A stretch of DNA of 64,000 bases from the NCBI RefSeq assembly GCF_001421505.1, contig NZ_LMKL01000006.1, forward strand, positions 1 to 64,000, in the 5' to 3' direction. Shown here piece after piece: positions 27,360 through 36,659 of the stretch. The stretch is from Sphingomonas sp. Leaf17 (GTDB lineage: Bacteria; Pseudomonadota; Alphaproteobacteria; Sphingomonadales; Sphingomonadaceae). The notes below the pieces were generated by a model. It worked only from the letters and a program-made list of their open reading frames with translations. It was not told the origin of the DNA and ran no database searches. Made by a program: the position numbers and the translations under genes. The stretch's first letter is position 1; each line of letters opens with the position of its first letter.

Positions 27360-28127
27360 ATGGTAGTGACGTTCGCACTGGCGCTGGCTCAGGCGGTAAT
27401 TCCGGCGGGGATACAGGCTGGCACCCGCGCGAAAGACATGCCGGAACGGCCGGTTTTCACCGCAGCCGAGGTCGCGGCGGCAAGCCCGGCGACGCTGGCC
27501 GACGCGCTGTTGCCGGCCGACCATCCGCCGATCGTCCGCGCGCAGGTCTTGCCGGCGGGCGGGGACGGCGCGACACGGCGGCTGGAGGCGGTGCTGCTCG
27601 ATGCCAGACCCGCGCCCGGCCCCTCCGGCTTCTGCCACGCCGATACGTTCCGGATCGCCTTTGCCCCGTTTGAATATGCCACCGACACGCGGGCGGGCGG
27701 GCAGCGGTACCGTGCGCGCGACGTCACGCGGACCGCGCTGTTCCGGCTGGACGACGGCGCGGCCTGTCTTGCCGATACGCGCGGGTATTTTCCGGTCGCC
27801 GGTTCGCAAGCGCCCGGCCTCGCCGCCGTCCGCGCGCTGGCCGCGACGCGCCGTGCGGCGGAAGCCGGTGGACGCCTGCCCGTGACGGCCTGTGCCGATC
27901 CGACCGGCAGCGGGGCCTGTCGTGGCGGCGCGCGCGCAGTGCTCGCCGCGCTTCGGACCGATGCCATCGGCAGTGTCCGGGTGAACGGCTGCACCGCGCC
28001 CTGCCCGGTGGAGATCCTGGTCGGCACCGCCGGACCGCGCCCGGCCTATTGGACGATGCTGGTCACGATGCGCGGCGATACAGCGACGCGGATCGCCATG
28101 CGATACACGCTGTCGCCGACGCGGTAG
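27360..28127 (+). CDS. Hypothetical secreted protein
   Basis: A protein of about 255 residues that I do not recognise. It starts with a hydrophobic stretch (VVTFALALAQAVIPAG) that may be a signal peptide, and has several cysteines (for example GFCHADTF, GAACLADT and CTAPCP) that could form disulfides. I chose the ATG at 27360, with GGAG nine bases upstream. In-frame ATGs at 27336 and 27342 are alternatives. It is divergent from the M48 protease gene and ends at a hairpin-repeat doublet. Confidence 0.55.
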   Translation: MVVTFALALAQAVIPAGIQAGTRAKDMPERPVFTAAEVAAASPATLADALLPADHPPIVRAQVLPAGGDGATRRLEAVLLDARPAPGPSGFCHADTFRIAFAPFEYATDTRAGGQRYRARDVTRTALFRLDDGAACLADTRGYFPVAGSQAPGLAAVRALAATRRAAEAGGRLPVTACADPTGSGACRGGARAVLAALRTDAIGSVRVNGCTAPCPVEILVGTAGPRPAYWTMLVTMRGDTATRIAMRYTLSPTR

Positions 28128-28162
28128 CGCACGCGCGTCGATCGCGGAGGGTGTCAAAGACG

Positions 28163-28243
28163 CGTCATTGCGAACGCAGGCGAAACAATCCGGGGCCAGA
28201 TGCCGTGACGGCCTGAATTGCTTCGCCTGCGCTCGCAATGACG
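28163..28243. repeat. Inverted repeat doublet, CGTCATTGCG type
   Basis: 28163-28191 and 28215-28243 are inverted copies (about 26 of 29 bases) that begin CGTCATTGCGA and contain GCAGGCGAA. They lie between the converging secreted-protein gene and rne. A second doublet of the same type is at 32797-32872. Confidence 0.75.
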
Positions 28244-28301
28244 GGCTGCAGAAATAAGCATACCCACCCCCCGGCACGACAAGCCGGGGGGTGGGTTGGT
28301 C

Positions 28302-31088
28302 TCAGGCCCCGAAGGTACGCTGCCACCAGCCGCGACGGGGGCTGCCGTCGGTGTCGTCCTGCGCGCCGACACGGTCGTCGGCGGCCGTGTCCTCGACGAC
28401 GGGCGCTTGCGTAGCCGGCGTTTCCGCCGCTGGCTCGGCCTCGACCGGATCGGCCCCGACCGGATCGGCGGCGGCGGGCTTGGCCTTGGCGCGGGGCGCA
28501 CGGGCGGGCTTGGCCGGAGCCTCGACGACCTCGGCTTCGGCCTTCTTGCGGCGCGTCCGCTTCGGCTTGACCTCCTCCGCAACCGTCTCGTCCGCGGCCG
28601 GAGCCTCGGGCTGGACGATCTCGTCGGTGACCGGCGTCGCCTTCTTGCGGCGGCTCGACTTCGGCTTGGCCGGCACGTCGTCGGTCACCACCGGATCGGC
28701 GGGGGCACCGACATCGCTGGCGTCGACGATCATCGCCGGTTCGGCGATCTCGCGACCCTCCGGCTCACGCGCCTCGGGTGCCTTGGCGCGCGCGCGGGGA
28801 CGACGACGCGTCTTGGGCACATCGGCAACCGGTGCCTCGACCGGCTCGACCGCGTCGGCGACCGAAACGTCGGCGTCGACCTCGGCAACCGGCGCATCCC
28901 CGTCGTCGGACGACGTTTCGGCCTGCGCCGTGTCGGCACCACCCTCACCGCGGCGACCGCCACGGCGACCGCGACGCCCGCGACGACGACGCCCTTCGCC
29001 ACCCTCGGCCGCTGGACGATCGTCGGCGACGACATCGCCGTCGGCCTCGATTTCGGCGTCGAGCGCGTCAGCGTCGAGTGGTTCGGAATCGACCAACTCG
29101 CCATCGACCGTCTCGTCGCCCTCGACACCGTCCTGCGTTTCCGGCTGGCCATCCTCGCGGCGGTTGCGGCGTCCACGACGACGGCGACGACGCTTGCGGC
29201 CTTCCGCGCTCTCGTCGCCACCTTCCTCCTCGCGGCGCGGCGCACGGGGCGCGCGCTCCTCGACTTCCTCGGCTTCCTCGACCTCCGGCTCGAACTCCTC
29301 CTCGATCTCCTCCAGGTCATCCTCGACCTCCAGGATCACGGGGTCGAAGCGCGGCGGATGCGCGGGCGGCGGGCCGGCGGCCTCGACCGACATGCGCGCG
29401 CCCTCCTCCTCGCGATCGGGCAGGATCTCGACCTGCACGCCGTAACGCTCCTCGATCTCGGCGATGTCGGCGCGCTTGCGGTTCAGCACATAGGTCGCCG
29501 CCTCCTGGCTGGCGCGCAGCGTCAGATAGGTGCCGCGACCGCGTGCGGCCTCGTCCTCGATCAGGCGCAGCGCGGACAGGCCGGCCGACGACGCGGTACG
29601 GACCAGACCCGTACCCTCGCAATGCGGACACTGGCGGGTCGATGCCTCCAGCACGCCGGTACGCAGGCGCTGGCGGCTCATTTCCATCAGCCCGAACGAC
29701 GAGATGCGGCCGACCTGGATACGCGCGCGATCGTTCTTCAGCGCCTCCTTCATCGCCTTCTCGACCTTCCGGACGTTGGACCCGTTGTCCATGTCGATGA
29801 AGTCGATGACGACGAGGCCGGCCATGTCGCGCAGGCGCAGCTGGCGCGCGATTTCCTGCGCGGCCTCAAGGTTGGTCGCGGTCGCGGTCTGCTCGATATT
29901 GTGCTCGCGCGTCGACCGGCCGGAATTGATGTCGATCGACACCAGCGCCTCGGTCGGGTTGATGACCAGATAACCACCCGACTTCAGCTGGACGACGGGG
30001 TTGTACATCGCCGCCAGCTGATCCTCGACATGGCTGCGCTGGAACAGCGGAACCGCATCCGAATAATGCTTCACCCGGCGCGCGTGCGTCGGCATCAGCA
30101 GCTTCATGTATTCGCGCGCCTGCTGATAGCCCTCGACACCCTCGACGATGATCTCGTCGATATCCTTGTTGTAGATGTCGCGGATCGCCCGCTTGATCAT
30201 GTCGCTGTCGCCGTAGACGAGCGCGGGCGCGGCCGACTTCAGCGTGTTCTCGCGGATGCCGTCCCACAGGCGGGCCAGATAGTCGAAATCGCGCTTGATC
30301 TCGACCTTGGTGCGCTGGAGTCCTGCGGTGCGCACGATGCAGCCCATCGACGGCGGCAGCTGCATGTCGGCCATGATCGACTTCAGCCGCTTGCGGTCGC
30401 CCGCATTGCTGATCTTGCGGCTGATCCCGCCGCCATGGCTGGTATTGGGCATCAGCACGCAATAGCGGCCGGCCAGCGACAGATAGGTCGTCAGCGCCGC
30501 GCCCTTGTTGCCGCGCTCCTCCTTGACGATCTGGACCAGCAGCACCTGGCGGCGATGGATCACGTCCTGGATCTTGTAGCGACGGCGCAGGTTCATGCGG
30601 CGCTGGCGCAGCGCCTCGACCTGATCGTCATTGCCGTTCGACTTCGCCGCGCGCGGACGCGGGGCGTCGTCGCCCTCGGCACCCTCGGTTTCACCCTCAT
30701 GCTCGCCGTCGTGATCCTCGTCATCGAAGCGCTCGTCGTCGAGGTCGTCGGCGTCGTCATCATCGTCATGCTCGGCGCGCAGGGCCGCTTCCTCGGCGGC
30801 ATGCTCGGCCTCTTCCCGCAACAGGGCCTCGCGGTCCTCCTTGGGAATCTGGTAGTAATCGGGGTGAATTTCGCTGAACGCGAGGAAGCCGTGGCGATTG
30901 CCGCCGTAATCGACGAACGCCGCCTGCAACGACGGTTCGACCCGCGTCACCTTGGCGAGGTAGATGTTGCCCTTGAGCTGCTTGCGCTCGGCGGATTCGA
31001 AATCGAATTCTTCGATCCGGTTACCCTTGACGACGGCGACCCGGGTCTCCTCCCGGTGGCGTGCGTCGATCAGCATACGCATGGTCAT
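28302..31088 (-). CDS. rne: Ribonuclease E
   Basis: The endonuclease that leads mRNA decay and rRNA processing and scaffolds the degradosome. The 928-residue protein has the N-terminal RNase H-like and S1 regions (KGNIYLAKVTRVEPSLQAAF, interrupted by an acidic insert rich in Asp/Glu), the DNase I-like catalytic site with SIDINSGR and FIDMDN, and the zinc-link motif CPHCEGTG. The C-terminal third is a low-complexity tail of Ala, Glu and Arg/Lys runs, as usual for the degradosome arm. I chose ATG at 31088; the frame stays open upstream without similarity. Confidence 0.95.
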   Translation of the reverse strand: MTMRMLIDARHREETRVAVVKGNRIEEFDFESAERKQLKGNIYLAKVTRVEPSLQAAFVDYGGNRHGFLAFSEIHPDYYQIPKEDREALLREEAEHAAEEAALRAEHDDDDDADDLDDERFDDEDHDGEHEGETEGAEGDDAPRPRAAKSNGNDDQVEALRQRRMNLRRRYKIQDVIHRRQVLLVQIVKEERGNKGAALTTYLSLAGRYCVLMPNTSHGGGISRKISNAGDRKRLKSIMADMQLPPSMGCIVRTAGLQRTKVEIKRDFDYLARLWDGIRENTLKSAAPALVYGDSDMIKRAIRDIYNKDIDEIIVEGVEGYQQAREYMKLLMPTHARRVKHYSDAVPLFQRSHVEDQLAAMYNPVVQLKSGGYLVINPTEALVSIDINSGRSTREHNIEQTATATNLEAAQEIARQLRLRDMAGLVVIDFIDMDNGSNVRKVEKAMKEALKNDRARIQVGRISSFGLMEMSRQRLRTGVLEASTRQCPHCEGTGLVRTASSAGLSALRLIEDEAARGRGTYLTLRASQEAATYVLNRKRADIAEIEERYGVQVEILPDREEEGARMSVEAAGPPPAHPPRFDPVILEVEDDLEEIEEEFEPEVEEAEEVEERAPRAPRREEEGGDESAEGRKRRRRRRGRRNRREDGQPETQDGVEGDETVDGELVDSEPLDADALDAEIEADGDVVADDRPAAEGGEGRRRRGRRGRRGGRRGEGGADTAQAETSSDDGDAPVAEVDADVSVADAVEPVEAPVADVPKTRRRPRARAKAPEAREPEGREIAEPAMIVDASDVGAPADPVVTDDVPAKPKSSRRKKATPVTDEIVQPEAPAADETVAEEVKPKRTRRKKAEAEVVEAPAKPARAPRAKAKPAAADPVGADPVEAEPAAETPATQAPVVEDTAADDRVGAQDDTDGSPRRGWWQRTFGA

Positions 31089-31545
31089 GTGTTGGTCTCC
31101 ACGCGCGCGCCGGGCCTGTCGGCAATCGTCGCGCGCGATGATAAAAGGCGCGCCGCCCGGTCGGGTCGGCTGCGCGATGGGTTTCGGACATTGCCTCTGC
31201 TCGCTGCCCACATCGGGGCGCATCGCCCCGCGGCTCCGCCACGCCCACGACTCCGCCGGCACAGGCCGGTCGGTCGGGCGGACAGGAGATATGCGGCATG
31301 CGAGCGTCAACCTGGAATTGGCCGGTGCCAGAACGGACCGGCCGGTAGGCCGTCGGCACCGTCGGAACGGCGCATACACGGCTGCGCATGGATAGGTAGC
31401 ATCGCGAAAGGTTCCAAGCAACTGGCAGAACCTTGCCGCTCCGGCCGGCAGAATCGTGCCGAACGGCGTGTTAACCGCATGACGCAACGCGCCATTGTTG
31501 CCCCACCCCGTACACCGGCCACAGATAGTAAAGGGGTTTGCCACC
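31089..31545. other. Long leader of rne and shared upstream region
   Basis: 457 bases without a convincing gene lie between the divergent rne and amidase genes. There are several GC-rich inverted repeats, such as CGGGGCG CAT CGCCCCG near 31214-31230. Messages of RNase E often have long structured leaders through which the enzyme controls its own level, so most of this may be rne 5' untranslated region. I could not place the promoters. Confidence 0.4.
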
Positions 31546-32790
31546 ATGGCTTTTTGCTGGACCGGCCGCGGGTCGGCGCGGCATGACCGGCCGATGTTGT
31601 TCCTGCTTGCGATGTTTGCCGGCTGGCTGGCCAGTCCGGCGCGGGCGGCCACGGTCGAACGAGTCGCGATCGAGGACGACCGGATCGTCATCCGGTTCGA
31701 CGAGTCGGTCGAAACCGCCGCCTCGTTCGTGCTCGACGGGCCGCGCCGGATCGCGGTCGACGTCACCGGGGCCACACCCGGCACGAACGCGGTCGTTTCC
31801 GGCCCGGTCGTGGCGGTGCGCCAGGGGCGGCGCGGCGACAATGGCACGCGCATCGTGTTCGACCTCGCCAGCCCGGCGATCGTCGCCAAGGGCGATTTCG
31901 ACCCGTCGGGACGCACGCTGACCCTGACCCTGCGCAACGTCGATACGCGCAAATTCGCCGCCGCCAGCATCGCCGGCCCGTTGAGCTTCCTGCCATCGGT
32001 CTGGGGCAGCGAGCCGGTACGCGCGAAGTACAAGGTGTCGATCCCCGTACCGCCGGCACGCAAGGCCGCCGCCCTGCCCCGTATCCGCGGTGACGACAGC
32101 CGGCCGCTGGTGGTCATCGACGCCGGGCACGGCGGGGTCGATCCCGGCGCGATCAGCCCGGCGACGGGCCTGCGCGAAAAGGACGTCACGCTGAAGATCG
32201 CCAGGCAGATCCGCGACACCCTGCTCGCCAGCGGGCGGGTGCGGGTGGCGCTGACCCGCGACGACGACCGCTATCTGGTGCTCAGCGAACGCTATGGCAT
32301 CGCCCGCCGGCTGCACGGCGACCTGTTCATCTCGATCCACTGCGACAGCGTCAGCACGGGCGAGGCGACCGGGGCCTCGGTCTACACCCTGTCCGAAATC
32401 GCGTCGGACAAGCAGGCGGCCCGGCTGGCCGCGCGCGAGAACAAGGCGGACATCATCGCCGGCGTCAATCTGGCCGACACGACGTCGGACGTCTCGTCGA
32501 TCCTGATCGACCTGACCCAGCGCGAGACGATGAACGTCTCGGCCAGTTTCGCCCGCGTGCTGGGGCGCGAGGCGAAACCGCTGATCCCGACCAAGGCGGT
32601 CTTCCACCGGATGGCATCGCTGATGGTGCTGAAGGCCCCCGACATGCCGTCGGTGCTGCTGGAAACCGGCTATATCTCGAACCCGACCGACGAGGCGTTC
32701 CTCGACAGCCGCGAGGGTCGCGAACGCATCGCCGAAACCGTCCGCCGCGCCGTCGAAGTCCATTTCGCGCGGCGGATGGCGTCGCGGTAA
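31546..32790 (+). CDS. N-acetylmuramoyl-L-alanine amidase with AMIN domain (AmiC-like)
   Basis: Cuts peptide stems from glycan strands in the periplasm, mainly during cell division. The 414-residue protein has a signal peptide ending SPARAA (about 35), a beta-rich AMIN targeting domain (about 38-140) and a zinc-dependent amidase_3 domain. The zinc ligands are in VVIDAGHGGVDPGA and the Glu before it in the fold, then LFISIHCDS, with the catalytic Glu in VLLETGYISN near the end. ATG at 31546 puts the signal peptide close to the N-terminus. Confidence 0.9.
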   Translation: MAFCWTGRGSARHDRPMLFLLAMFAGWLASPARAATVERVAIEDDRIVIRFDESVETAASFVLDGPRRIAVDVTGATPGTNAVVSGPVVAVRQGRRGDNGTRIVFDLASPAIVAKGDFDPSGRTLTLTLRNVDTRKFAAASIAGPLSFLPSVWGSEPVRAKYKVSIPVPPARKAAALPRIRGDDSRPLVVIDAGHGGVDPGAISPATGLREKDVTLKIARQIRDTLLASGRVRVALTRDDDRYLVLSERYGIARRLHGDLFISIHCDSVSTGEATGASVYTLSEIASDKQAARLAARENKADIIAGVNLADTTSDVSSILIDLTQRETMNVSASFARVLGREAKPLIPTKAVFHRMASLMVLKAPDMPSVLLETGYISNPTDEAFLDSREGRERIAETVRRAVEVHFARRMASR

Positions 32791-32796
32791 CGCCCC

Positions 32797-32872
32797 CGTC
32801 ATTGCGAGCGAAGCGAAGCAATCCACGACGTAGCGGGCATCACTGGGTTGCTTCGCCACGCTCGCAATGACG
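32797..32872. repeat. Inverted repeat doublet, CGTCATTGCG type
   Basis: 32797-32825 and 32845-32872 are inverted copies with the core CGTCATTGCGAGCG and GCGAAGCAA, separated by 19 bases. The doublet lies between the converging amidase and serA genes and is related to the one at 28163-28243. Confidence 0.75.
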
Positions 32873-32924
32873 GATTGAGGCTCAGAATGGCCCCGCCGGC
32901 ATCACACCGGCGGGGCCACCCCGG

Positions 32925-34502
32925 TCAGAACGTCAGGCCCATCGCGGTCTTCACGCCGGGCAGCGCGCGGACCTTGTCGAGCAGTGCCTGGGTCACCGTC
33001 TCGTCGACCGACAGCAGCAGCACCGCCTCGCCGCCAGCCGAGCGGCGACCGAGGTGGAAGGTGCCGATGTTGACGCCCGCCTCGCCAAGCGTGGTGCCGA
33101 GGCGACCGATGAAGCCCGGCGCGTCCTCGTTGACGACGTACAGCATCGGACCGTCAAGATCGGCCTCGACCTTGATCCCGAACAGTTCGACCACACGCGG
33201 TGCGGCATCGCCGAACAGCGTGCCCGCGACCGACCGCTCGCCGGCATCGGTCTTCACCGACACGCGCAGCAGCGTGTGGTAGTCGCCCTCGCGCTCGGTC
33301 CGCACTTCGCGCACTTCCATGCCGCGCTCGCGCGCCAGGACGGGGGCGTTGACCATGTTGACCGTGTCGGTCTGGGTCCGCAGGAACCCGGCCAGCACCG
33401 CGCTGACCAGCGGCTTCTGGTTCAGCTCGGCGGCGGCACCCTCCGTATGGATCGAGATCCGGCCGATCGCGCCATGCGTCAGCTGGCCGACCAGCGAACC
33501 GAGCTTCTCCGCCAACGCCATATAGGGCTTCAGCTTCGGCGCTTCCTCGGCCGACAGGCTCGGCATGTTCAGCGCGTTGGTGACGCCGCCGTTGACGAGG
33601 AAATCGGCCATCTGCTCGGCGACCTGGATCGCGACGTTGACCTGCGCCTCGGTGGTCGACGCGCCCAGATGCGGGGTCGACACGAAGTTCGGCGTGCCGA
33701 ACAGCGGCGACGTCTTGGCCGGCTCCTCGACGAACACGTCGAGCGCCGCACCGCCGATATGGCCGGAATCGAGTCCCGCCTTCAGCGCGACCTCATCGAC
33801 CAGCCCGCCACGCGCGCAGTTGATGATCCGCACGCCCTTCTTCGTCTTGGCCAGATTTTCGGCCGACAGGATGTTGCGCGTCGAATCGGTCAGCGGCGTG
33901 TGCAGCGTGATGAAGTCGGCGCGCGCCAGCAGTTCGTCCAGCGTCACCTTCTCGATGCCCAGTTCCACCGCGCGCTCGGGCGTCAGGAACGGGTCGAACG
34001 CGACGACCTTCATCTTCAGCCCGCGCGCGCGGTCGGCGACGATCGAACCGATATTGCCCGCGCCGATCAGCCCCAGTGTCTTGGACGTCAGTTCGACGCC
34101 CATGAAGCGGTTCTTCTCCCACTTGCCGGCCTGGGTCGACGCATCGGCCTCGGGCAGCTGGCGGGCGAGCGCGAACATCAGCGCGATGGCGTGTTCGGCG
34201 GTGGTGATCGAATTGCCGAACGGCGTGTTCATCACGACCACGCCCTTGGCCGATGCGCTGGGGATGTCGACATTGTCGACGCCGATCCCGGCGCGGCCGA
34301 CGACCTTCAGATTGGTCGCGTGTTCGAGAATTTCCTTCGTCACCTTGGTCGAGCTGCGGATCGCCAGACCGTCATACTCGCCGATGATCGCCATCAGTTC
34401 GGCCGGCGTCTTGCCGGTGATCTCGTCGACCTCGACGCCACGCTCGCGGAAGATCTGCGCGGCCTTGGGGTCCATCTTGTCGGAAATCAGTACCTTGGGC
34501 AT
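32925..34502 (-). CDS. serA: D-3-phosphoglycerate dehydrogenase
   Basis: Oxidises 3-phosphoglycerate, the first step of serine synthesis. The 525-residue protein is the long form: catalytic and NAD-binding domains with GLIGAGNIGSIVADRARGL, INCARGGLVDEVAL (Arg) and HLGASTTEAQ (His), followed by an allosteric substrate-binding domain and a C-terminal ACT domain (from about residue 450, VVNEDAPGFIGRLGTTL) that senses serine. serC lies upstream on the same strand, across a hairpin-repeat doublet. Confidence 0.96.
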   Translation of the reverse strand: MPKVLISDKMDPKAAQIFRERGVEVDEITGKTPAELMAIIGEYDGLAIRSSTKVTKEILEHATNLKVVGRAGIGVDNVDIPSASAKGVVVMNTPFGNSITTAEHAIALMFALARQLPEADASTQAGKWEKNRFMGVELTSKTLGLIGAGNIGSIVADRARGLKMKVVAFDPFLTPERAVELGIEKVTLDELLARADFITLHTPLTDSTRNILSAENLAKTKKGVRIINCARGGLVDEVALKAGLDSGHIGGAALDVFVEEPAKTSPLFGTPNFVSTPHLGASTTEAQVNVAIQVAEQMADFLVNGGVTNALNMPSLSAEEAPKLKPYMALAEKLGSLVGQLTHGAIGRISIHTEGAAAELNQKPLVSAVLAGFLRTQTDTVNMVNAPVLARERGMEVREVRTEREGDYHTLLRVSVKTDAGERSVAGTLFGDAAPRVVELFGIKVEADLDGPMLYVVNEDAPGFIGRLGTTLGEAGVNIGTFHLGRRSAGGEAVLLLSVDETVTQALLDKVRALPGVKTAMGLTF

Positions 34503-34515
34503 TGGTCAATACTCC

Positions 34516-34619
34516 GTTCCCCGGCGAAGGCCGGGGTCCAGTTGGAAAGGAAGGGGTGATAGGGCGTCTCGCGTCGTCACGAGTGCCCCGAAACCGGACC
34601 CCGGCCTTCGCCGGGGAAC
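34516..34619. repeat. Inverted hairpin-repeat doublet (perfect, 24 bp)
   Basis: 34516-34539 and 34596-34619 are perfect 24-base inverted copies 56 bases apart. Each contains the same hairpin core CCCCGGCGAAGGCCGGGG as the doublet at 24959-25050. The doublet sits inside the presumed serC-serA transcription unit. Confidence 0.85.
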
Positions 34620-34626
34620 AGGAAGG

Positions 34627-35781
34627 TCAGGCCGCCTTCGCGGTCGCGTAGGCCCAGTCGAGCCACGGCCCGAGCGCCACGATATCGGCGGTGTCGACGG
34701 TCGCGCCGCACCAGATGCGCAGGCCAGCCGGCGCGTCACGGTAGCCGGCGACGTCGAACGCCGCGCCTTCCTTCTCCAGCAGCGACGCCATCGCCTTGAT
34801 AAGCGCCTCGTCGGCACCCTCGACGGTCAGGCAGACGCTGGTCTTTGACCGGGTCGCCGGATCGACCGCGAGATGGCCGAGCCAGTCGCGTTCGGCCACG
34901 ATCGCATCGAGCGCGGCGGCATTGGCGTCGGACCGGGCGATCAGGCCACCCTCACCCAGCGACTTGGCCCATTCCAGGCTCAGGATCGCATCCTCGACCG
35001 CCAGCATCGACGGCGTGTTGATCGTCTCGCCCTTGAATACGCCCTCAGCCAGCTTGCCCTTGGACACCAAACGGAAGACCTTCGGCAGCGGCCAGGCGGG
35101 CGTATAGCTTTCGAGCCGCTCGACCGCGCGCGGCCCCAGGATCAGCACGCCGTGCGCGCCCTCGCCGCCCAGCACCTTCTGCCAGCTGAACGTCGCGACA
35201 TCGATCTTCGCCCAGTCGATGTCATAGGCGAACACGCCGCTGGTCGCGTCGGTGAAGGACAGGCCCTCGCGGGTCTCGGGGATCCAGTCCGCGTTCGGCA
35301 CGCGCACGCCGCTGGTGGTGCCGTTCCAGGTGAACAGCACATCGGTCGACCAGTCGACCGCCTGCAGGTCGGGCAGCTGGCCATAATCGGCGCGCACGAC
35401 GACGGGGTCGATCTTCAACTGCTTGACCGCGTCGGTGACCCAGCCCTCGCCGAAGCTCTCCCATGCCATCGCCGTCACGCCGCGCGCGCCCAGCATCGTC
35501 CACATCGCCATTTCATACGCGCCGGTGTCGGATCCGGGGACGATGCCGATACGGTGCGTGTCGGGCAGCTTCAGCATCTCGCGCATCAGGTCGATGCAAT
35601 ATTGCAGGCGCGTCTTGCCGATCTTCGACCGATGCGACCGGCCGAGCGACTGGGTATCGAGTTTGCTGGCATCCCAGCCCGGCGGCTTCGCGCAGGGGCC
35701 GGACGAGAAAAACGGCCGTGCCGGTTTGGTGGCAGGCTTGGCAGGCGCAACCGATGCGGGTGCGGTAACAGAATCCGTCAA
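34627..35781 (-). CDS. serC: Phosphoserine aminotransferase
   Basis: Converts 3-phosphohydroxypyruvate to phosphoserine with glutamate, using PLP; the second step of serine synthesis. The 384-residue protein belongs to the alphaproteobacterial branch, with [13 protein letters not shown] at the start, the PLP lysine in [14 protein letters not shown] and [13 protein letters not shown]. No ATG fits. TTG at 35781 is chosen because GAGGAGAG lies just before it and the family similarity starts soon after. A rare start could lower its output relative to serA. Confidence 0.93.
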   Translation of the reverse strand: MTDSVTAPASVAPAKPATKPARPFFSSGPCAKPPGWDASKLDTQSLGRSHRSKIGKTRLQYCIDLMREMLKLPDTHRIGIVPGSDTGAYEMAMWTMLGARGVTAMAWESFGEGWVTDAVKQLKIDPVVVRADYGQLPDLQAVDWSTDVLFTWNGTTSGVRVPNADWIPETREGLSFTDATSGVFAYDIDWAKIDVATFSWQKVLGGEGAHGVLILGPRAVERLESYTPAWPLPKVFRLVSKGKLAEGVFKGETINTPSMLAVEDAILSLEWAKSLGEGGLIARSDANAAALDAIVAERDWLGHLAVDPATRSKTSVCLTVEGADEALIKAMASLLEKEGAAFDVAGYRDAPAGLRIWCGATVDTADIVALGPWLDWAYATAKAA

Positions 35782-35971
35782 TGTATCTCTCCTCACAGAG
35801 AGCGCGCGCGGCGTTGGGACCGCGTGGCCCGTCGACCGCCCTAACGATGCGCGCCCCCAAGTCAACCCGAACCCGTCGCCGGTCCGTTCGATCCGTATAC
35901 CGGCCCGATTGCGACCGACCGCTCGTCGCGTTCGGGCTGACAAACGCGCCGCGACCCGCGATGAAGGCGTG

Positions 35972-36616
35972 GTGCGCCACCAAATCCTCCTGCTCGCCGC
36001 CCTTGCCCTCACCGCCTGCGGTCGTGCCGAACGCCCGGTCGTGCAGGCGCGGCCAGACCTGTCGAAACCGCCGGCCCGCGTCACCAACCAGTGCCTAGCC
36101 GACCTGTCGAAGCTGGGCGTGTCGTTTCAGGTATTGCCCGACCGGGAGACGGGGCCGGGCTGCGGCATCGCCGGCGCGGTGCAGCTGGTCGATATCGGCG
36201 TGCCGGTGACCAACATCACCGCGGTCCGCTGCGGCGAGGCGCGCGCGTTCGTCGGCTGGGCGCGCAACGCGGTCGCACCCGCCGCGTACCAGATGCTCGG
36301 ATCCGAACTGGCGCGGGTCGAGGGGATGGGGAGTTACGCGTGCCGCAACGTCGTCGGGTCGACGCGGGCCGCCGGGCGGCGGTCGGGCCACGCCATCGCC
36401 AATGCGGTCGACGTCGGCGGGTTCGTACTGAAGGACGGGCGGCGGATCAGCATCCTGCGCGACTGGGCCTCGCCCGATCCGCAGGTCCGCGGCTTCCTCC
36501 AGACGATCCGCGCGTCCGCCTGCAAGCGCTTCGGCACGGTGCTCAGCCCGGATTATAACGCGGCGCACCGCAACCACCTGCATCTGGAGGACGATGGCGC
36601 GCGCTTCTGCCGATAG
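35972..36616 (+). CDS. Extensin-like domain lipoprotein
   Basis: A protein of about 214 residues starting at GTG (35972 or the preceding GTG at 35969). The N-terminal hydrophobic stretch ends in the lipobox LTAC, so it is probably a lipoprotein. The rest is an extensin-like C-terminal domain with [24 protein letters not shown] and [12 protein letters not shown], and a late [10 protein letters not shown]. The fold is related to zinc D,D-carboxypeptidases, and the His and Asp residues are present, so a wall-peptide role is possible but unproven. Confidence 0.8.
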   Translation: MRHQILLLAALALTACGRAERPVVQARPDLSKPPARVTNQCLADLSKLGVSFQVLPDRETGPGCGIAGAVQLVDIGVPVTNITAVRCGEARAFVGWARNAVAPAAYQMLGSELARVEGMGSYACRNVVGSTRAAGRRSGHAIANAVDVGGFVLKDGRRISILRDWASPDPQVRGFLQTIRASACKRFGTVLSPDYNAAHRNHLHLEDDGARFCR

Positions 36617-36659
36617 CGCGCCGATTGCGACGCCCGGGCCTTTCCGATAAACGCGGCCG

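Noticed and set aside
31089..31545. A tRNA or small RNA gene in the largest gene-free region
   Set aside because: Palindromes are present, but no cloverleaf pattern or recognised RNA family could be seen.
28296..31586. Very long open frame on the plus strand opposite rne
   Set aside because: It mirrors the codon bias of the RNase E gene, has low-complexity translation and no family motif, while the minus strand gives a clear RNase E.
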